Shown here: piece by piece, positions 45,727 through 57,486 of the stretch
Layout of the letters: the number at the start of each line of letters is the position of its first letter
Position numbering within the stretch: the stretch's first letter is position 1
Origin: Lepidurus packardi
Lineage: Eukaryota; Arthropoda; Branchiopoda; Notostraca; Triopsidae
Direction of reading: 5' to 3'
Length of the DNA: 64,000 nt
NCBI GenBank assembly: GCA_023053545.1
Contig: JAKZAN010000104.1
Coordinates: 1-64,000 of the forward strand
Made by a program: the position numbers and the translations under genes
Notes under the pieces: generated by a model
What the model was told of the DNA's origin: nothing
The model's database searches: none
What the model saw: only the letters and a program-made list of their open reading frames with translations

Positions 45727-47966
45727 ATGATCGTCAACAGCCTTAAATAACGACCCAAAAGCAAGACACGCAGGAATTAACGTGCAGACAGAGCAGAAAG
45801 CAACCAGAAGGTCTCACTCTCCATCGCATCCAAACTGTCTCCCAAAGAGGAAGAAGTCACACATAGCAATGCTCCTCTTTTGGCCCCGCGCAGAGCTACC
45901 ACCGTAGAAAAAAAGACCAAGAAGAAGCCCACCAAGAAGAAGCAGAAAGAAGAGGAAAGACGCAGACTGGACGAAGAGGAAAATAGAATCGCAGAACAAG
46001 AAGAACTCAGGAGGCAAGAGCTTGAGTTGCAGCGAGTCTAGCAGCTCAAGAAACTGACTAAAGAGGAGACGGAGAGACTAGAGAAAGAGTTTCCTGAGTA
46101 TTATGAAAGGTGCAAGCAGCTAGAAAGCCTGACCATGCAGTCCCTCCGCAAAGAGTAGTAGCTGCGAGAATGGCAACGCTATGTGTCTGATGCCGAGATG
46201 ATCGACGTGGATAACGAAAAGGATATCTCGGGAATACTCTCAAACATGCAGGAAAACATACATCCAAGCTTCGACAACGAAGAACTAGCACGGTGGCTGG
46301 ACTTCCTCCAACGCATCCTGACAGTCCTGGCAGAAAAACGCGATGAAGCCCTGGCATCGAACGACCACGAGAAGATTTACTACTATAGCACCCACTCCTC
46401 AACTTTGCTGCAGAGTATCCGGGAGAAACTGGAGGAAACAGTCAGATATAACGTCGACGAGTTCGACAAGGTCCTGGGCATCAAGAACAAAGAACGTAAG
46501 CCATATACAAAATAACGACTTATCATCAATTTATAAGCACTTAGTCCGCGAAAAGATGTGTCCCACGCTGTCGCTGGAGAACTAAAGAACCATTGGCGAA
46601 ATAGTGTTTAAGAAGAGCGAGGAGAGGTTCAAGTATGAGGTCTACAGACCAATCCTCAATCTAGAGCATACCAAGTTCAGCATATGGTTCAATCTGATTA
46701 AAGTAGGGGTACAGACCCAAACTACTCGCATTTCCTCGTCAGAAAGTGGAAGGCAAGGAACGCGAGGAGGGTTCGAACGTGTAGATCGAGGTGCCCCGTC
46801 AATTTATCCAGAACTACTCGATTTTGACATGTCTGCGGACAATCAACAACTCTTACTCGAGTCCCAAATCTATTCTATTACCAATCGGGGAGACTATAGA
46901 GATCAGCGTCTATCCATTCTTCCCTTTGCCCAGAGTTAACGCCAAGTTCATGCTAAAAAAGATAACCGAAGTTTAAAAGGAGGAAACAGGCGTCAAGACC
47001 AAACCAATCCTGAAGAAGCTCAACTACGAACCTAAAGATCCCAATTAGAAGATAGCACTCAGAATTAGCTTGCCTAAGGCTAAGGACATGTACCTTGACA
47101 AGGATCTGACGGTGGCTACTTTTACGCAGGACCAGGGCTGGAACACTGCACACATTTCTGATGTGAAAGTCAACATCCGCGAGAACTGCATCTAGTTCAA
47201 TTCCAACCGAATGCTGCCGATGAGTCTCGCCCTGCCTGTAGATGTAGATGCTCCTTATAAATCTTTCTTCCTGAGGTGCGTGGCCAGCGAGGGAGCACTC
47301 CTTGATCTCGAAAGTAATCTCATTCATTTTGACATCTTCTTCCCTTTTATCCCACCTGTAGCCAAGAGATTTAGTTTCCAATTCGAAATCGGCAAGGACT
47401 ATGTCAAGCTAGTCTCGATTAACACAAATGCTCCCTGCCTCCAGAACATCATTAATGTACCCATGGGTTCGGCACAGCTCCTGTCAGCACTATCTGCCAG
47501 AGGCATACTAATTAAGCTGTCAGATGATCAGGTCCGGAAGGTTAATGGAGCTAAAAGCATCGACTCTGAGAACAAGCTCGTCGAAGATCTTGGCTTCACC
47601 ATAACGAGCTTTGCTTTCAAGACGAGTCCTTTGAACCGCTCTGCCCCTTCCACAGAAATCGTGGTACAATCGAAGGTACAGACGGACTTCGAAAGCAGAG
47701 ACATCCCAGACGACCAACACCCTTGGTATCATTTACAGTTCAACATGAACAAGTGCGGTCTTCTGGACAAGAAGCTGAAGTAGTTCCGAGAGGAGTACCT
47801 GGGGGGAACAGTAACACACATCAATATGGAGAGACTGGTGAAAGAGAGCGGGAAAGTGTTCAACGAGTAGTAAATGTCACACCGGGCCTAATGGGCCAAG
47901 GCATACCCAGTGTTCATCCAGAACGTGAAGAAGTTCGTGCGGCAGATCAGAATATTCTGCGTGTGA
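45727..47966 (+). CDS. Axonemal dynein-associated protein, DNAI7/CASC1-like
   Basis: A 716-residue product after two introns (46496-46544, 49 nt; 46703-46742, 40 nt). Architecture matches CASC1/IC97: a Lys-rich start (KKTKKKPTKKKQ), a long charged helix (EEERRRLDEEENRIAEQEEL), EQQLREWQRYVSDAEMID like the family's QL-EW-RY block, then a large beta-rich C-terminal half (IEVPRQFIQNY; LPIGETIEISVYPFF; SLPKAKDMYLDKDLTVATFT; DDQHPWYHLQFNMNKCG). The family includes an intermediate-chain-associated subunit of inner-arm dynein needed for ciliary beating. Both introns give continuous protein on joining. The assignment rests on layout and a few blocks, so it is probable, not certain. Confidence 0.65.
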
Positions 47967-48140
47967 GACTATAATGATCCGACCAATATAATCAAAGCAG
48001 GGACTGTATATGAAGCAGGTAATCATCCAAGTAATGTATTAAGTAAATGCATCATCAGGAGAATAATAGCTAACGGCTCTCAATAAAAAATAAATCTTAA
48101 TTTTAAGTTTTTAACTCCTTCTCCTTACACTTAGTTCACT

Positions 48141-49667
48141 ATGTCAACAGCAGAGAGAAGAGTGCAGGTATGCGCAGTGTGCGACTGCCATTCCCAGACA
48201 GTCGTCAACCTCAGCTGTGGCCACAGGATCTGCTTCAACTGCATCCAGCAAATAGAACTCTCAGCCAGCAAGTACCCTCCCCATATCTTATGCAATGTCC
48301 TACATCGCCCATTCTTTCTCCTTTTGACCTTTTTCATAAATATCTCTCGATCTGTTTACTAAAGCTGTCTAGTGTGCAACCAGGACGCCCCTCGCAAGAA
48401 TAGGACCGACATCAGTCCTCAGCACGAGTCCCAGTTCCAATTCTCCGAGCCCAAGACTCTCAAATAAAAAATCATGCATCGGGTTCGCGAACCGAGTACC
48501 TCCCACAAGATGAGCGAAGTCTCTCCCAACAAAAGCAATATCGCATCTCGACAGGATTCCCAGCGCAAGATATCGATGATGCTCCCTCCCCGCCATCAGA
48601 ACTCATCGCTCTCCCAGCAAAATAACAATACCAACCCAAACAAATCCACCGAAGAGGGACACATCCACTGTCGGGACCACGGCGAACCTCTGATCATGTT
48701 CGGAGAGAAGAACAAGGATTTCTACTGTGCACAGTGTCTCTACTACAAAAACCAGGGAGTCCGAAACGCACATATCATTCCTATCAAGTATGCCTTCGAA
48801 CAACTCGTCCGCGAAAATAAACTCAATCGTGAAGAGTCCCGTATCGATCTGGAACGCATCGATTCTGCTATCAAGACTTGTCACTCCAACAAGCAACTCT
48901 TCGAATCTGCGCGTATACAGTATGCCGAGCTAATCAAAAATGAGTTTGACTAGATACGCAAGATCATCAATCAGCGACAGAGGCAGGTTGAAGAAACCCT
49001 GTATTCGCTTCTGGACACGCGTGTCTCAGAGTATGAGAAAGTTGTTGATGACCTGTAATTCCTAAGGATGAGCATAAGGGAGTACCGCTAGTTTAACAAC
49101 AAAGAAAACACTAACCTCAACGCTACGGTCTACTTGTACTCTGCCTATAAAGTCCTTAAGAAGACTATGAAAACCCTGGATCTTAGCTATCCCGCCTATT
49201 CCTCAAATGATATGTTGCTCTGCGACTTTGACTCCCGCAAGGTCATATCTGCTCTCTCTGAGTATGGCAGGTTCCGTACCGATCTACCCCTCAAATCAGA
49301 ACCTAAGCAACAGCGTAGGATGGGATCGGCTTAGCGATCTAAGAAGAACTCCAGCCACCAGATGCAGTCCATTCAGTAGGAGCTAGAGGTGTCAATGTTT
49401 CCAGGCAAAGGTAATGATAATTTAACTGGTCGACACCTGAGCGACTCCGCCCAGATCCTCAAGGCAACTCCTCCAAAACCCAAGAGAACCCCTCAGAAAT
49501 AGACTAGCGCGAGCGCAGGCATCCCCAGTCATAAAGGGTCTTTGACAGAAAGCAAACCCGGCCGGAAACCACAATTTTCGTTGAGCACGAACCTGTATGA
49601 GGCTTCTGAAAAGAATCTATACGAGAGACTATTGAACGAGAAGTTCAACAGCAAGTTCAAAGTATGA
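48141..49667 (+). CDS. RING and B-box coiled-coil (TRIM-like) protein
   Basis: A 477-residue product with one 93-nt intron (48272-48364) in the RING. The exons join as CAVCDC...LSCGHRICFNCI...SNCLVCNQ, completing a C3HC4-type RING (residues 11-55). A B-box-like zinc region follows: HCRDHGEPLIMFGEKNKDFYCAQC. Then comes a predicted coiled coil (FEQLVRENKLNREESRIDLE to about residue 260) and a basic disordered tail rich in Ser and Gln. RING proteins of this layout act as E3 ubiquitin ligases, so that role is inferred. Many TAA/TAG (Gln) lie in the second half. No C-terminal NHL or SPRY domain is visible. Confidence 0.75.
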
Positions 49668-49782
49668 TGATTTGGGATGAGAGAGGCTACTTTTTGTGTG
49701 TGTGTTTTTTACTACATTGAAATCCATGAATAACATCAGTATTGTCTAAAACTGGAGAGCTAAACCCAGATAAACATAATGA

Positions 49783-51273
49783 TCAGGTAGAGGATTGCAT
49801 GACCTGTTTCTGCTCAGCCATGAATTTCTCAGTCTCCTTTAGAATTACCTCCCAGTATTCGTCGATGTGGTGCTTTGTGGTGTTGGTGTTAGCGATTACG
49901 ATCCTTATGATAGCATAGTGTTTGTATACCGGTGGGGTCATGAAACCCTACTCTGTGTCCTTGATTCTTGCTGCCAATTTTTTAGTCAGCTCATATTTGT
50001 CTTCTCCGCCCCTTAAGTTGAAACATACTAGACTGAAGGCCACAGGTGAGAACATCTCGAAGTACGGACAGGCCAGCACCAAAGTTTCAAGATACTTGGC
50101 TATCTGATGCCGAGAATCGATGCTGTCTGCTAGTTTCTTGACTCCGTAGTACTTGAATATGTAGTAGAACTTGATGGAGTTATTCTTCCTGTTGAGGCCG
50201 ACCTGCCAGTCCTTGTAATCAATGACTTCGCACTCGTCAGTGTACTTATTCTTGTAGAAACTGAAGTCGCTGGTCAGACTCAGTGAGCGAGTGAAGAACT
50301 ACTTATTAGCAACGTAGAGCAAAGAGCCACCCGTGCCCATAAAAAGAGGTTTGGAGAAATTGATAGAGATTGAGTCTGCGTGCTCGATGCCCTTCTGGGT
50401 ATCCCTAAAGGAAGGGTGGATCCAGGTGGAGCCCAAGTAGGCAGCATCAACGTTGAACCAGATTCCATATTTCTTGCAGATGTCAGCCATCTAGCTGATG
50501 GGATCCACGGCTCCAGAGAAAGTAGTACCGATAGATCCGCTACAGAAGAAAGGAATCAGACCTTCCTCGATGTCCTTTTTGACCATCTATTCGAATTTTA
50601 CCAAGTCCACTGCAAAGTTTTTGTTTTGAGGATCAAAGTTGCATGGAATTTTGCGACTGTGGTGGATATCCTTCAACATCAGTGCTCTGAGGGGTGCCAC
50701 ATGAGCGCTCTCCGGGACATAGGCCGCAAATCTTAAGTTGCGAGGGTCCAGAGGATCGATTTTCAGTTATTAAATCTTCTTCACTTTGGCTGCGTGGATG
50801 GTGAGGTACACTGCTTCGGACATCGACAACATGATCACACCTCCTCCTTAGTTTTTGAAAAGGAACTTTTCTGGAAGGCCAAGTGCTAGGGCAGACCAGT
50901 CCACAACAATGTTCTCGAGTTCGGTATGGCTGGGCGAGAGTGCATAGGAGAAACCGGGACACGTGAATGCATAGGCAACCAATTCAGCATAGAGACCTAC
51001 TTCGCAAATGGTTGTGGGATAGTAGGCGAAGAACTTCGGTGATTGCCAAAGCAAGACGCCGGGGAAGATCTTCTCTTCAGTATCTCGACAAAGCTCTTCA
51101 AATGGTGAGCCTTCCTGGGGAGGGAGGGTTGGTAGTTGTTTGCGGAGGAATCCAGGCTCTACTCCAGGGTTGACTCTTCTGGCCTCTGTCTTCTTGGCAC
51201 AGGAGAGTACAGTCTTGAGGATTTCGACTCCATGAGGGATAAGCTCTGAAAAGCTGAAGAAAGGGTTATCCAT
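49783..51273 (-). CDS. PLP-dependent aromatic amino acid decarboxylase-like enzyme
   Basis: A 496-residue protein, intronless, matching the group II decarboxylase family (DOPA/tryptophan/tyrosine decarboxylases): VNPGVEPGFLRKQLP, GVLLWQSPKFFAYYPTT, AYAFTCPGFSYALSPSHTEL, then WFNVDAAYLGS (cofactor-binding Asp, ~280). The PLP lysine is K308 in ISINFSKPLF. The family normally has NPHKW here, so the His that stacks on the cofactor and the Trp are replaced (Ser and Pro). Family members make amines such as dopamine, tyramine and tryptamine. The changed motif leaves activity and substrate uncertain. The frame was checked for absence of internal TGA. Confidence 0.85.
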
Positions 51274-51539
51274 TGTTAGGTTCAGGAATAATAAATATCC
51301 TTTAAGTTTAATATCTGATGATGCGTAGGTTTTTAATTATAGAAACAGACTCTATAGCCTTAATGAGTGAAATACTAAAAATAATGTACAAACATGTTAA
51401 GATATTAGGATTATACCAGAATCATCGATCATGAGTTTTAGGCAATTATTGCATATGGCCAAGGCAGAGATTAAATAAAAATAACTACTCCTGCAGAGGT
51501 CCAAACCTACCTACACAATCTTAAAACTACTCGAAACTC

Positions 51540-53315
51540 ATGAACGACTCTTCTAACAAGAAACTATCATCACCCTACGAGAGACTCAAACTCTATGTCG
51601 ATATGAATAGGTCCTTCGTCGAGGACAAGTTTCAGTAAATGTTCAGGGTAGAGCTACTCGAAGATGATCCCCTACTCAATGCTGCTAACATAAACAAGAT
51701 CGACAAACTCATCAATGAAGTACTCAACTTCGACCACTCTGCAGACCTCAAACCACTATTCGAGGCTCTTCCGAAACACGTCACTGCTTTCTGTGCTGAT
51801 AAAAAGGTTGAACTAAGTATAGACTCGGTGATGCAACTCATTTTCTACTGCTTGGACAAGGCATTTCCTGAAGAAGCCTCCACATTTAACAACCAGGAGT
51901 AGATCCTCGTAGATGATCCTACAACTATGCCGATATCTAGGAATAACTAACACAATCTAAGCAACGGCAAAACAAATAACAACACGAATAGCCTAATGAC
52001 TGCACATGTAGATCAGGACTTATCTGCATCAAGCCCCGTGGTCAGTGTGCCCAAGAAATCTATACTTGAACTGCTGCAGGCCAACATCAGCCAGTACGAA
52101 TCACTTCTGAAGTAGTAGAACCTCAGCAAGGATGAGAAATTCCTAATCTAGTCATCCCTAGCTAACCTGAAACTCCAGTAACACACGGCTTTAACAGATC
52201 AACGTAAACGCTCTGCAATTCACCGTCTATCCCTCCCTCTTGATATTTTGAATAAGCCCCAATCTCCTAGCAAGCTTTCACCGGAGCGATAAAAATAGAC
52301 AATGTAAAAGAGACTTAACCGGATCTTTAATTTCTACTGCGAGCAGCAACAGAATGTGGGAGCACATACTACATTCGACAGGATCAAGAACTAGAGGGAG
52401 TCGATGACGCTGGGCAAGTTTCTGATGTTCTGCAACTTCTACGGCGTGACTAACGAGAGGCTGGACAAACAACTGCTGATCGACAAGTTCCGCAAAATAG
52501 CAGAAGGCTTCCAACACATCTACTTTGATAAGTTCTACAAGCTGTTCCAGTTGCTGGAGGCTATAGACCCCGATATGCCTGCCAGGATTCGTATTGACGA
52601 TGATAAAACAACCAGGAGCAAGTTGAAAACTGTTAAACACCCTTTTTCGATCAGAGACCAATAGTACTTTAGATAAATTAAGCGTACTTTACCTCCCTTT
52701 AACAACGAGCTTACCGCCCATTCGGGACAGTGCTCCTACTCGCTCAGGTAGGAGCTCCAATCACGAAAGATGCTCAAGTCCCGCAACAATCATGATCAAG
52801 AACAGCCCCAAAGCATCTTATCTCGCTCCGGCCTTTTCTCTTTACAATAGAATCCTTTATCTAATCAGGTCACTTCTTCGCTCGCCAACCAATCTCGCGT
52901 CTACCTGCAGTCTAGCCATTCGAATTCTGGAGGCAATCAGATCCAGAATAACTCCTCTTTCGTGTCGAACTCGGGAATAAGAGCACAGTCGCCTCCTTTG
53001 GCACCCGCCTTCTCACAAGCAGCAGAGTTCCAACAACAGACCCAGTTGAACACTTTTAACATAAAGAAGTTGCAAGGAGGTCAGGAAATGCAACAGCAGA
53101 TTGATACTCTACAGAAGTTGATTGTGCGAGGGGACGATGAGGATAGCTAGTGGTTGAGAGATTTTAAAATCTAGAGGCAGTTTTTGTAGGATCGGGATGA
53201 CAAAAACCTTAATAGTAATCTAGGACGGCAAGGAGGAGGCACCAAGCGGAACAGGTACGAGGGAAGTGATGAGAAAAACAGAAGTGTTGGTGTGATCATC
53301 AACTCCAGACGCTGA
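51540..53315 (+). CDS. Uncharacterised ciliate protein with a helical domain
   Basis: A 591-residue intronless protein with over a dozen in-frame TAA/TAG (Gln). Residues 1-115 form a helical N-terminal region (SPYERLKLYVDMNRSFVEDK; SIDSVMQLIFYCLDKAFP). Residues ~255-350 carry the most conserved-looking domain: RLNRIFNFYCEQQQNVGAHT, ESMTLGKFLMFCNFYGVTNE and FDKFYKLFQLLEAIDPDM, reminiscent of helical EF-hand-like modules but without calcium loops. The rest is Asn/Gln/Ser-rich and probably disordered. No family name recognised. Confidence 0.75.
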
Positions 53316-53992
53316 GCTCAAAGTCGCAGAATGGAAGCCTGCAAACGAGTCTACTCCTTCTTTTCAGTACGATAAAAAATCAGTAACTAGGGTATAGACC
53401 ATCAGAAACTTTATTAAACTCCCACAAATGCAATTTCGCAATACGTTTATATCTTGTGATTGTGTATGTAGCCCCATTAGTCGGAATCCAGTGAAGGAGA
53501 GAACCCTCTTATTATAAGATTGTATTTATGGCTGAAGAAGTATATTTGACAGAACTAGCTAGAGTGTTCAATTAATGAAGGATTTGGAGGATTGCGAACG
53601 AGGATGGCGGGACCATTGCTGCAGTATGTACAATATAAGCTTAGCGAGCATGGATCATGACTTTTCAAGTCTCGGACTGTTGTTTGATGACAAAATAATG
53701 AGTTATCCCAGCATTGAAGTCCAGGCGATATAAAACAGGGACACTGACTATGAATAAATATTATATTCTCTAAGTGCCCAAATAAAACACATTTTTTAAT
53801 TTTATATTAGAAAGGAGTACTTACTACACTCCCTTCGTATTTTGAAATACTCTTTAGGCCTATCCCAAACCTACATATTTTTTTGAGTTTTTTTTATAAA
53901 TTGGTCTCATTCAAACACCCTCATCATCTATATAATGATTATCTCTCACTCAAACACTTATACATACATCCCTTTCCACCCACCTCATTCCA
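53316..53992. other. Spacer with possible small frames
   Basis: About 680 bases. A plus-strand frame, ATG 53575 to TGA 53886 (103 codons), begins with a protein-like polar stretch (MKDLEDCERGWRDHCC) but becomes AT-derived at its 3' end. A shorter frame begins at MAEEVYLTEL near 53529. Either could be a small gene or an exon; neither is convincing. Confidence 0.35.
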
Positions 53993-55110
53993 ATGGAACA
54001 TAATTAGGCCTATAAGAACCTGCTCGAAATGGGGATCTCACCTGTCATGGCACAAGCCTCAATCCTCAAAACCAAGTCCAATGATGTGTCCGCCCTACTC
54101 GATTGGATTGGCGAGCACGGGGATGAAGAGATCCAGCTCGGCGAGTGGATCTAGACACAGAAAAATGCACCCCAGCCCTCTGAAGGTGCCTCTGAAGATG
54201 GCGAAAGCATTAGTCATCTGGTGAATTCAGATCTTAACGTTTCCTTACAGTCAATGGGCCACTCTAAAAACGTTTCAGAGAAAGCAATTTTCATGACAGG
54301 CAACAATGATCTGAACAAGGCATTGAAGTGGATCGAAGATCACAAGTATGACCCTGACTTCGAAGAGGAGCTGAAGATGGTTGGGCAGCCGAAGTCAACT
54401 ATGACAGAAGAGGAGGCCAAGAAGAAGCTGGAGGAATTGCAGAAGAAGATCCGAGAAAACAGGAAAAAGAAAGAGGAAGAGGATGCTCTGGAGCGAGAAA
54501 AGAACCGTATGAAATCGGGAAAGGAACTTGTCGAAGCAAAGAAATTGGCCGAAGAGGCACAGAAGAAAAGACAGGTGGAGCTGGACAAGATTGAGAAGCA
54601 ACGGGATGAAGACTACAAACGGAAGCTGCTAATCCAGATGAAGAGGGAGAGGTGCGAAAAGTTGGGTATTCCATTCGATGAGAAGTCATGCTTCCAAGAA
54701 GAAGTGCAGGCTCCCAAAGTGTAGCTCTCGAAGACAGAACGCGTCACAATGCAAATCGAACAGGTAAAGGTCGGCAATTTCGCGTATCCCGACAAGGCCA
54801 AAACCCTATACGATACCGTCAACATCTACCTGAGTACCCCTTCTTTCTCATAACGACTAACAATTTTTTTAATTATTCTGCCTGGTCTGTAGACAATATC
54901 ATTAAAAACCCCACAGAACCCAAATTCAGGAAGATCAACGCTGGTAACAATGCCTACCAGACCAGAATAGCCTCAACCTTCGGAGGCCCTGAACTATTAA
55001 AGGCTATCGGGTTCAAGCCAGATGACACTTTCTTGGTGCTGGACAACCCAGATATCGAGGAGCTTAAGCTTGTCGTCAAGGCTCTGGAGAAGGAATCATC
55101 CTACCTGTGA
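53993..55110 (+). CDS. UBA-PUB domain protein
   Basis: A 352-residue product with one 59-nt intron (54834-54892). Two UBA-type ubiquitin-binding modules lie at the N terminus (LLEMGISPVMAQASILKTKS; LQSMGHSKNVSEKAIFMTGN). A long Lys/Glu coiled coil (~130-225) follows. The C terminus is a PUB/PUG domain: NIYLNNIIKNPTEPKFRKIN and NAYQTRIASTFGGPELLKAI, ending VLDNPDIEELKLVVKALE. PUB domains bind the p97/VCP (CDC48) tail, so the protein probably links ubiquitinated cargo to p97, like UBXN1/UBXN6 relatives. No UBX domain is visible. TAA/TAG codons (Gln) occur at 54005, 54152 and 54722. Confidence 0.85.
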
Positions 55111-55271
55111 TATCTGGTTAAAGGTGTAATCTGCATAGTATGATGTAGGATTTGGCTATGTTTTAGATGCATTAGACTTATATCAACCCCTCAAATAATT
55201 GCGAGTTCCCAATACTTTTTCTTCAAAGATTCAGCGACTATTAGTAAAGCTTCATTTATTTTTTATAGTTC

Positions 55272-56048
55272 TCAAGGATATTACTGCTTCACATGAGTCG
55301 AGTCCTCTTGTTTGATGTTGCCTTCTCCCTTCCCATCTGACTCTTTGTTCGGTTGCAGCCTCGCGAACTTCTTCTGGTAGTTCCGCTTCGTCCGTACCTT
55401 CGTGACTCCGCTGCTGTTCTGGTTCGTCTGGCTTACGTCCTAGTCTCCTTGCGAGATATTTGGCTTGGCCCCTAACATCTCTTTTCTGATTTCCTCCAAC
55501 TCCGCCTCCACTTCCCGTACTTCACTTACGGGAACTTGTGCTCTCTTTCTGTAGAACCTCTGTTTGATATATTTGGTGGGGGGAGTCACTCCTGAATGAG
55601 ACTTATATCTTGCGATTCTGCGACTCTCTTGATTAGCCCGTCTCATTTCAACCACTCGTCTTGCTGTCTGCAGAGGTATTTTAGGACCCTCCGCTCCAAC
55701 CTCACGAACTTTGCTATCTTGTACATAGAGCATCTCGCAGATGTCTCCTGATTTGAAAAAGTTAACCCGATCGATGGTCTGGAAGGTTTCAGTAATAGTA
55801 GGCAATTCGAGAAGTGTCGCAGTAGTCTTTATGTTGTTCAGGTCAATGTTGAAGGCGATTCGCTCTGCATCGCCGTCTCTCTGAAGGAATGGCTGAATAG
55901 TCATGAGAGGCTCAGCCTCGTTGCCCTTCGAATCGAAGTAATTATTGAGGATATTTGCCATCTCTTCGGGAAACCTGATGATGAACTGATTCTCCATGTT
56001 CGTCCAATCCTGAGGGTTTGTCTTTGACATCCTTTTTGTAGACAGCAA
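55272..56048 (-). CDS. TAF7: TFIID subunit TAF7
   Basis: A 258-residue protein, intronless, matching the TAFII55 N-terminal domain: MENQFIIRFPEEMANILNN, ERIAFNIDLNNIKTTATLLE, LPTITETFQTIDRVNFFKSG and DICEMLYV, the last four being the family signature. A basic, Gln-rich tail follows. TAF7 sits in TFIID and restrains TAF1 activity at RNA polymerase II promoters. The start could be Met 1 or Met 7 (MSKTNPQDW). One in-frame TAG and one TAA (Gln) near the end. Stop TGA. Confidence 0.9.
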
Positions 56049-56142
56049 CCAGTCTTACTATTAATTAGAGGGATATTATAAAGCGTAAAGCCTTTAAGGA
56101 ATGGTCAGGTCTTATAGTTTTAAATAAACACACAAACCATCG

Positions 56143-56715
56143 ATGGGACTATCATTTGCTAAGTTCTACGAGAAAGTCGTCGGCACCCGTGAACTCCGTG
56201 TACTCATGCTTGGTCTTGATGCTGCCGGCAAGACCACCATCCTCTATCGTATGAAGCTTGGAGAAATCGTTATGGCGATTCCAACTATCGGTTTCAATGT
56301 CGAGACCGTGAACCACAATCGTTCCTCGATCACAGTCTGGGACGTCGGCGGAGGCGATCGAATCAGGATGCTCTGGCGTCACTACTTTCAGAATACCCAT
56401 GCTATTATCTATGTTGTCGATAGTACAGATCGTGAAAGACTTGAAGAATCCAAGAGGTGCCTATACGATCATATCTTGTCACATGAGGACCTTAAAGATG
56501 TACCCATTCTGATCTTTGCGAATAAGATAGACATGTAAGGAGCTGTAAGTGTGGCCTAGATTACTTAATGCTTCTAGTTATGCAGCAAGATGGCACCTCG
56601 CCCATGGCTTATACAGGGTACTTGCGCACTGACTGGGGATGGAATAGCAGAGGGCTTTAAGTGGATATCAGAAATCACGTTTAAAAACATGAAACAACGG
56701 CCGGAAACAGTCTGA
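56143..56715 (+). CDS. ARF family small GTPase with altered switch II
   Basis: A 190-residue ARF with Gly2 for N-myristoylation. G1 is GLDAAGKTT (24-32), switch [12 protein letters not shown]3 [10 protein letters not shown] (66-75), G4 NKID and G5 [11 protein letters not shown] GTPases control vesicle coats and membrane traffic. At position 71, where nearly all ARFs carry the catalytic Gln (WDVGGQDKIR), this protein has Gly. Three in-frame TAA/TAG (56536, 56557, 56566) and a fourth at 56575 are read as Gln between G4 and G5, which makes this gene a clear demonstration of the code. Intronless; stop TGA. Confidence 0.95.
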
Positions 56716-56886
56716 CCCAGCAGGAAGAAGCTCAAAGAGACACATCCTGTTCCGTGATGATCGTATGCATTGCAACTTATATGCGAAGGAGGAGTTCAAT
56801 TGCTCTGAATTAGGAACTGAGTTCATAATAACCAACCTTTGAATTTTGTGTTTAATTCTCACGTATTAAGGATCGCTCCTTCATAT

Positions 56887-57486
56887 TCACTCAGAAATCA
56901 GGTGGTTGGGCAGTTCGTTGTTTCTCTTCTGCACAGCAGCTCTCACGTAAGTGAAGTAAGCGTCAGTCAGCAGATTCATCAGGGAGCCATTGCCAACGGT
57001 GTACCAGCCGGTGTTACCGTTCACGATTTCGCTCAGGCTGTAAGAGGTAGTGGTGTAGCCGGGGTCGTTGACCATGATGCTATCACCGCTGTAGGCATAA
57101 GCCAAGACCCAGTGGCCGCCATTGTGCACATTAACGATCACGACCTTTCCAGCATCAAGGTAAGACTTGATGTTAGCGTTCGAGATGAAGCCACCGAAGG
57201 TGATGCCGAGGGGGTTGACTGAAGCCCAGACGAAAAGGTCAGTGCTGACGTAGCCTCCGTGGCCATTGAGCCAAGTGTTAAGGGTGGAGGGGGTATAAGT
57301 AGCCTTGGTGCCGGAGAGAGCCATAGCAGTGGATGACATCAGACAGCCAGCAGAACAGATGGTCTGGGTAGGAGAAGTACCGAGACGCTCGGCACCCCAT
57401 CTGCTATCACACTGTTTGTAGAGAGGGTAGGTTCTTGCTGCGGAGAGAGCAATGAGAGAAAGGACCAAAAGTAGAATTTTGTTCAT
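56887..57486 (-). CDS. Secreted C39-like cysteine peptidase
   Basis: A 199-residue protein with signal peptide MNKILLLVLSLIALSAA. The mature part fits the peptidase C39-like family of papain-fold proteins: CDSRWG near the start, SAGCLMSSTAMALSG with candidate nucleophile C48, HNGGHWVLAYAY with H125, and VNDPG with D141, giving a Cys-His-Asp set in the right order. Secreted relatives are widespread in ciliates and bacteria. A phagosomal or extracellular role is inferred only from the signal peptide. Intronless, no in-frame TAA/TAG, stop TGA. Confidence 0.85.
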   Translation of the reverse strand: MNKILLLVLSLIALSAARTYPLYKQCDSRWGAERLGTSPTQTICSAGCLMSSTAMALSGTKATYTPSTLNTWLNGHGGYVSTDLFVWASVNPLGITFGGFISNANIKSYLDAGKVVIVNVHNGGHWVLAYAYSGDSIMVNDPGYTTTSYSLSEIVNGNTGWYTVGNGSLMNLLTDAYFTYVRAAVQKRNNELPNHLISE

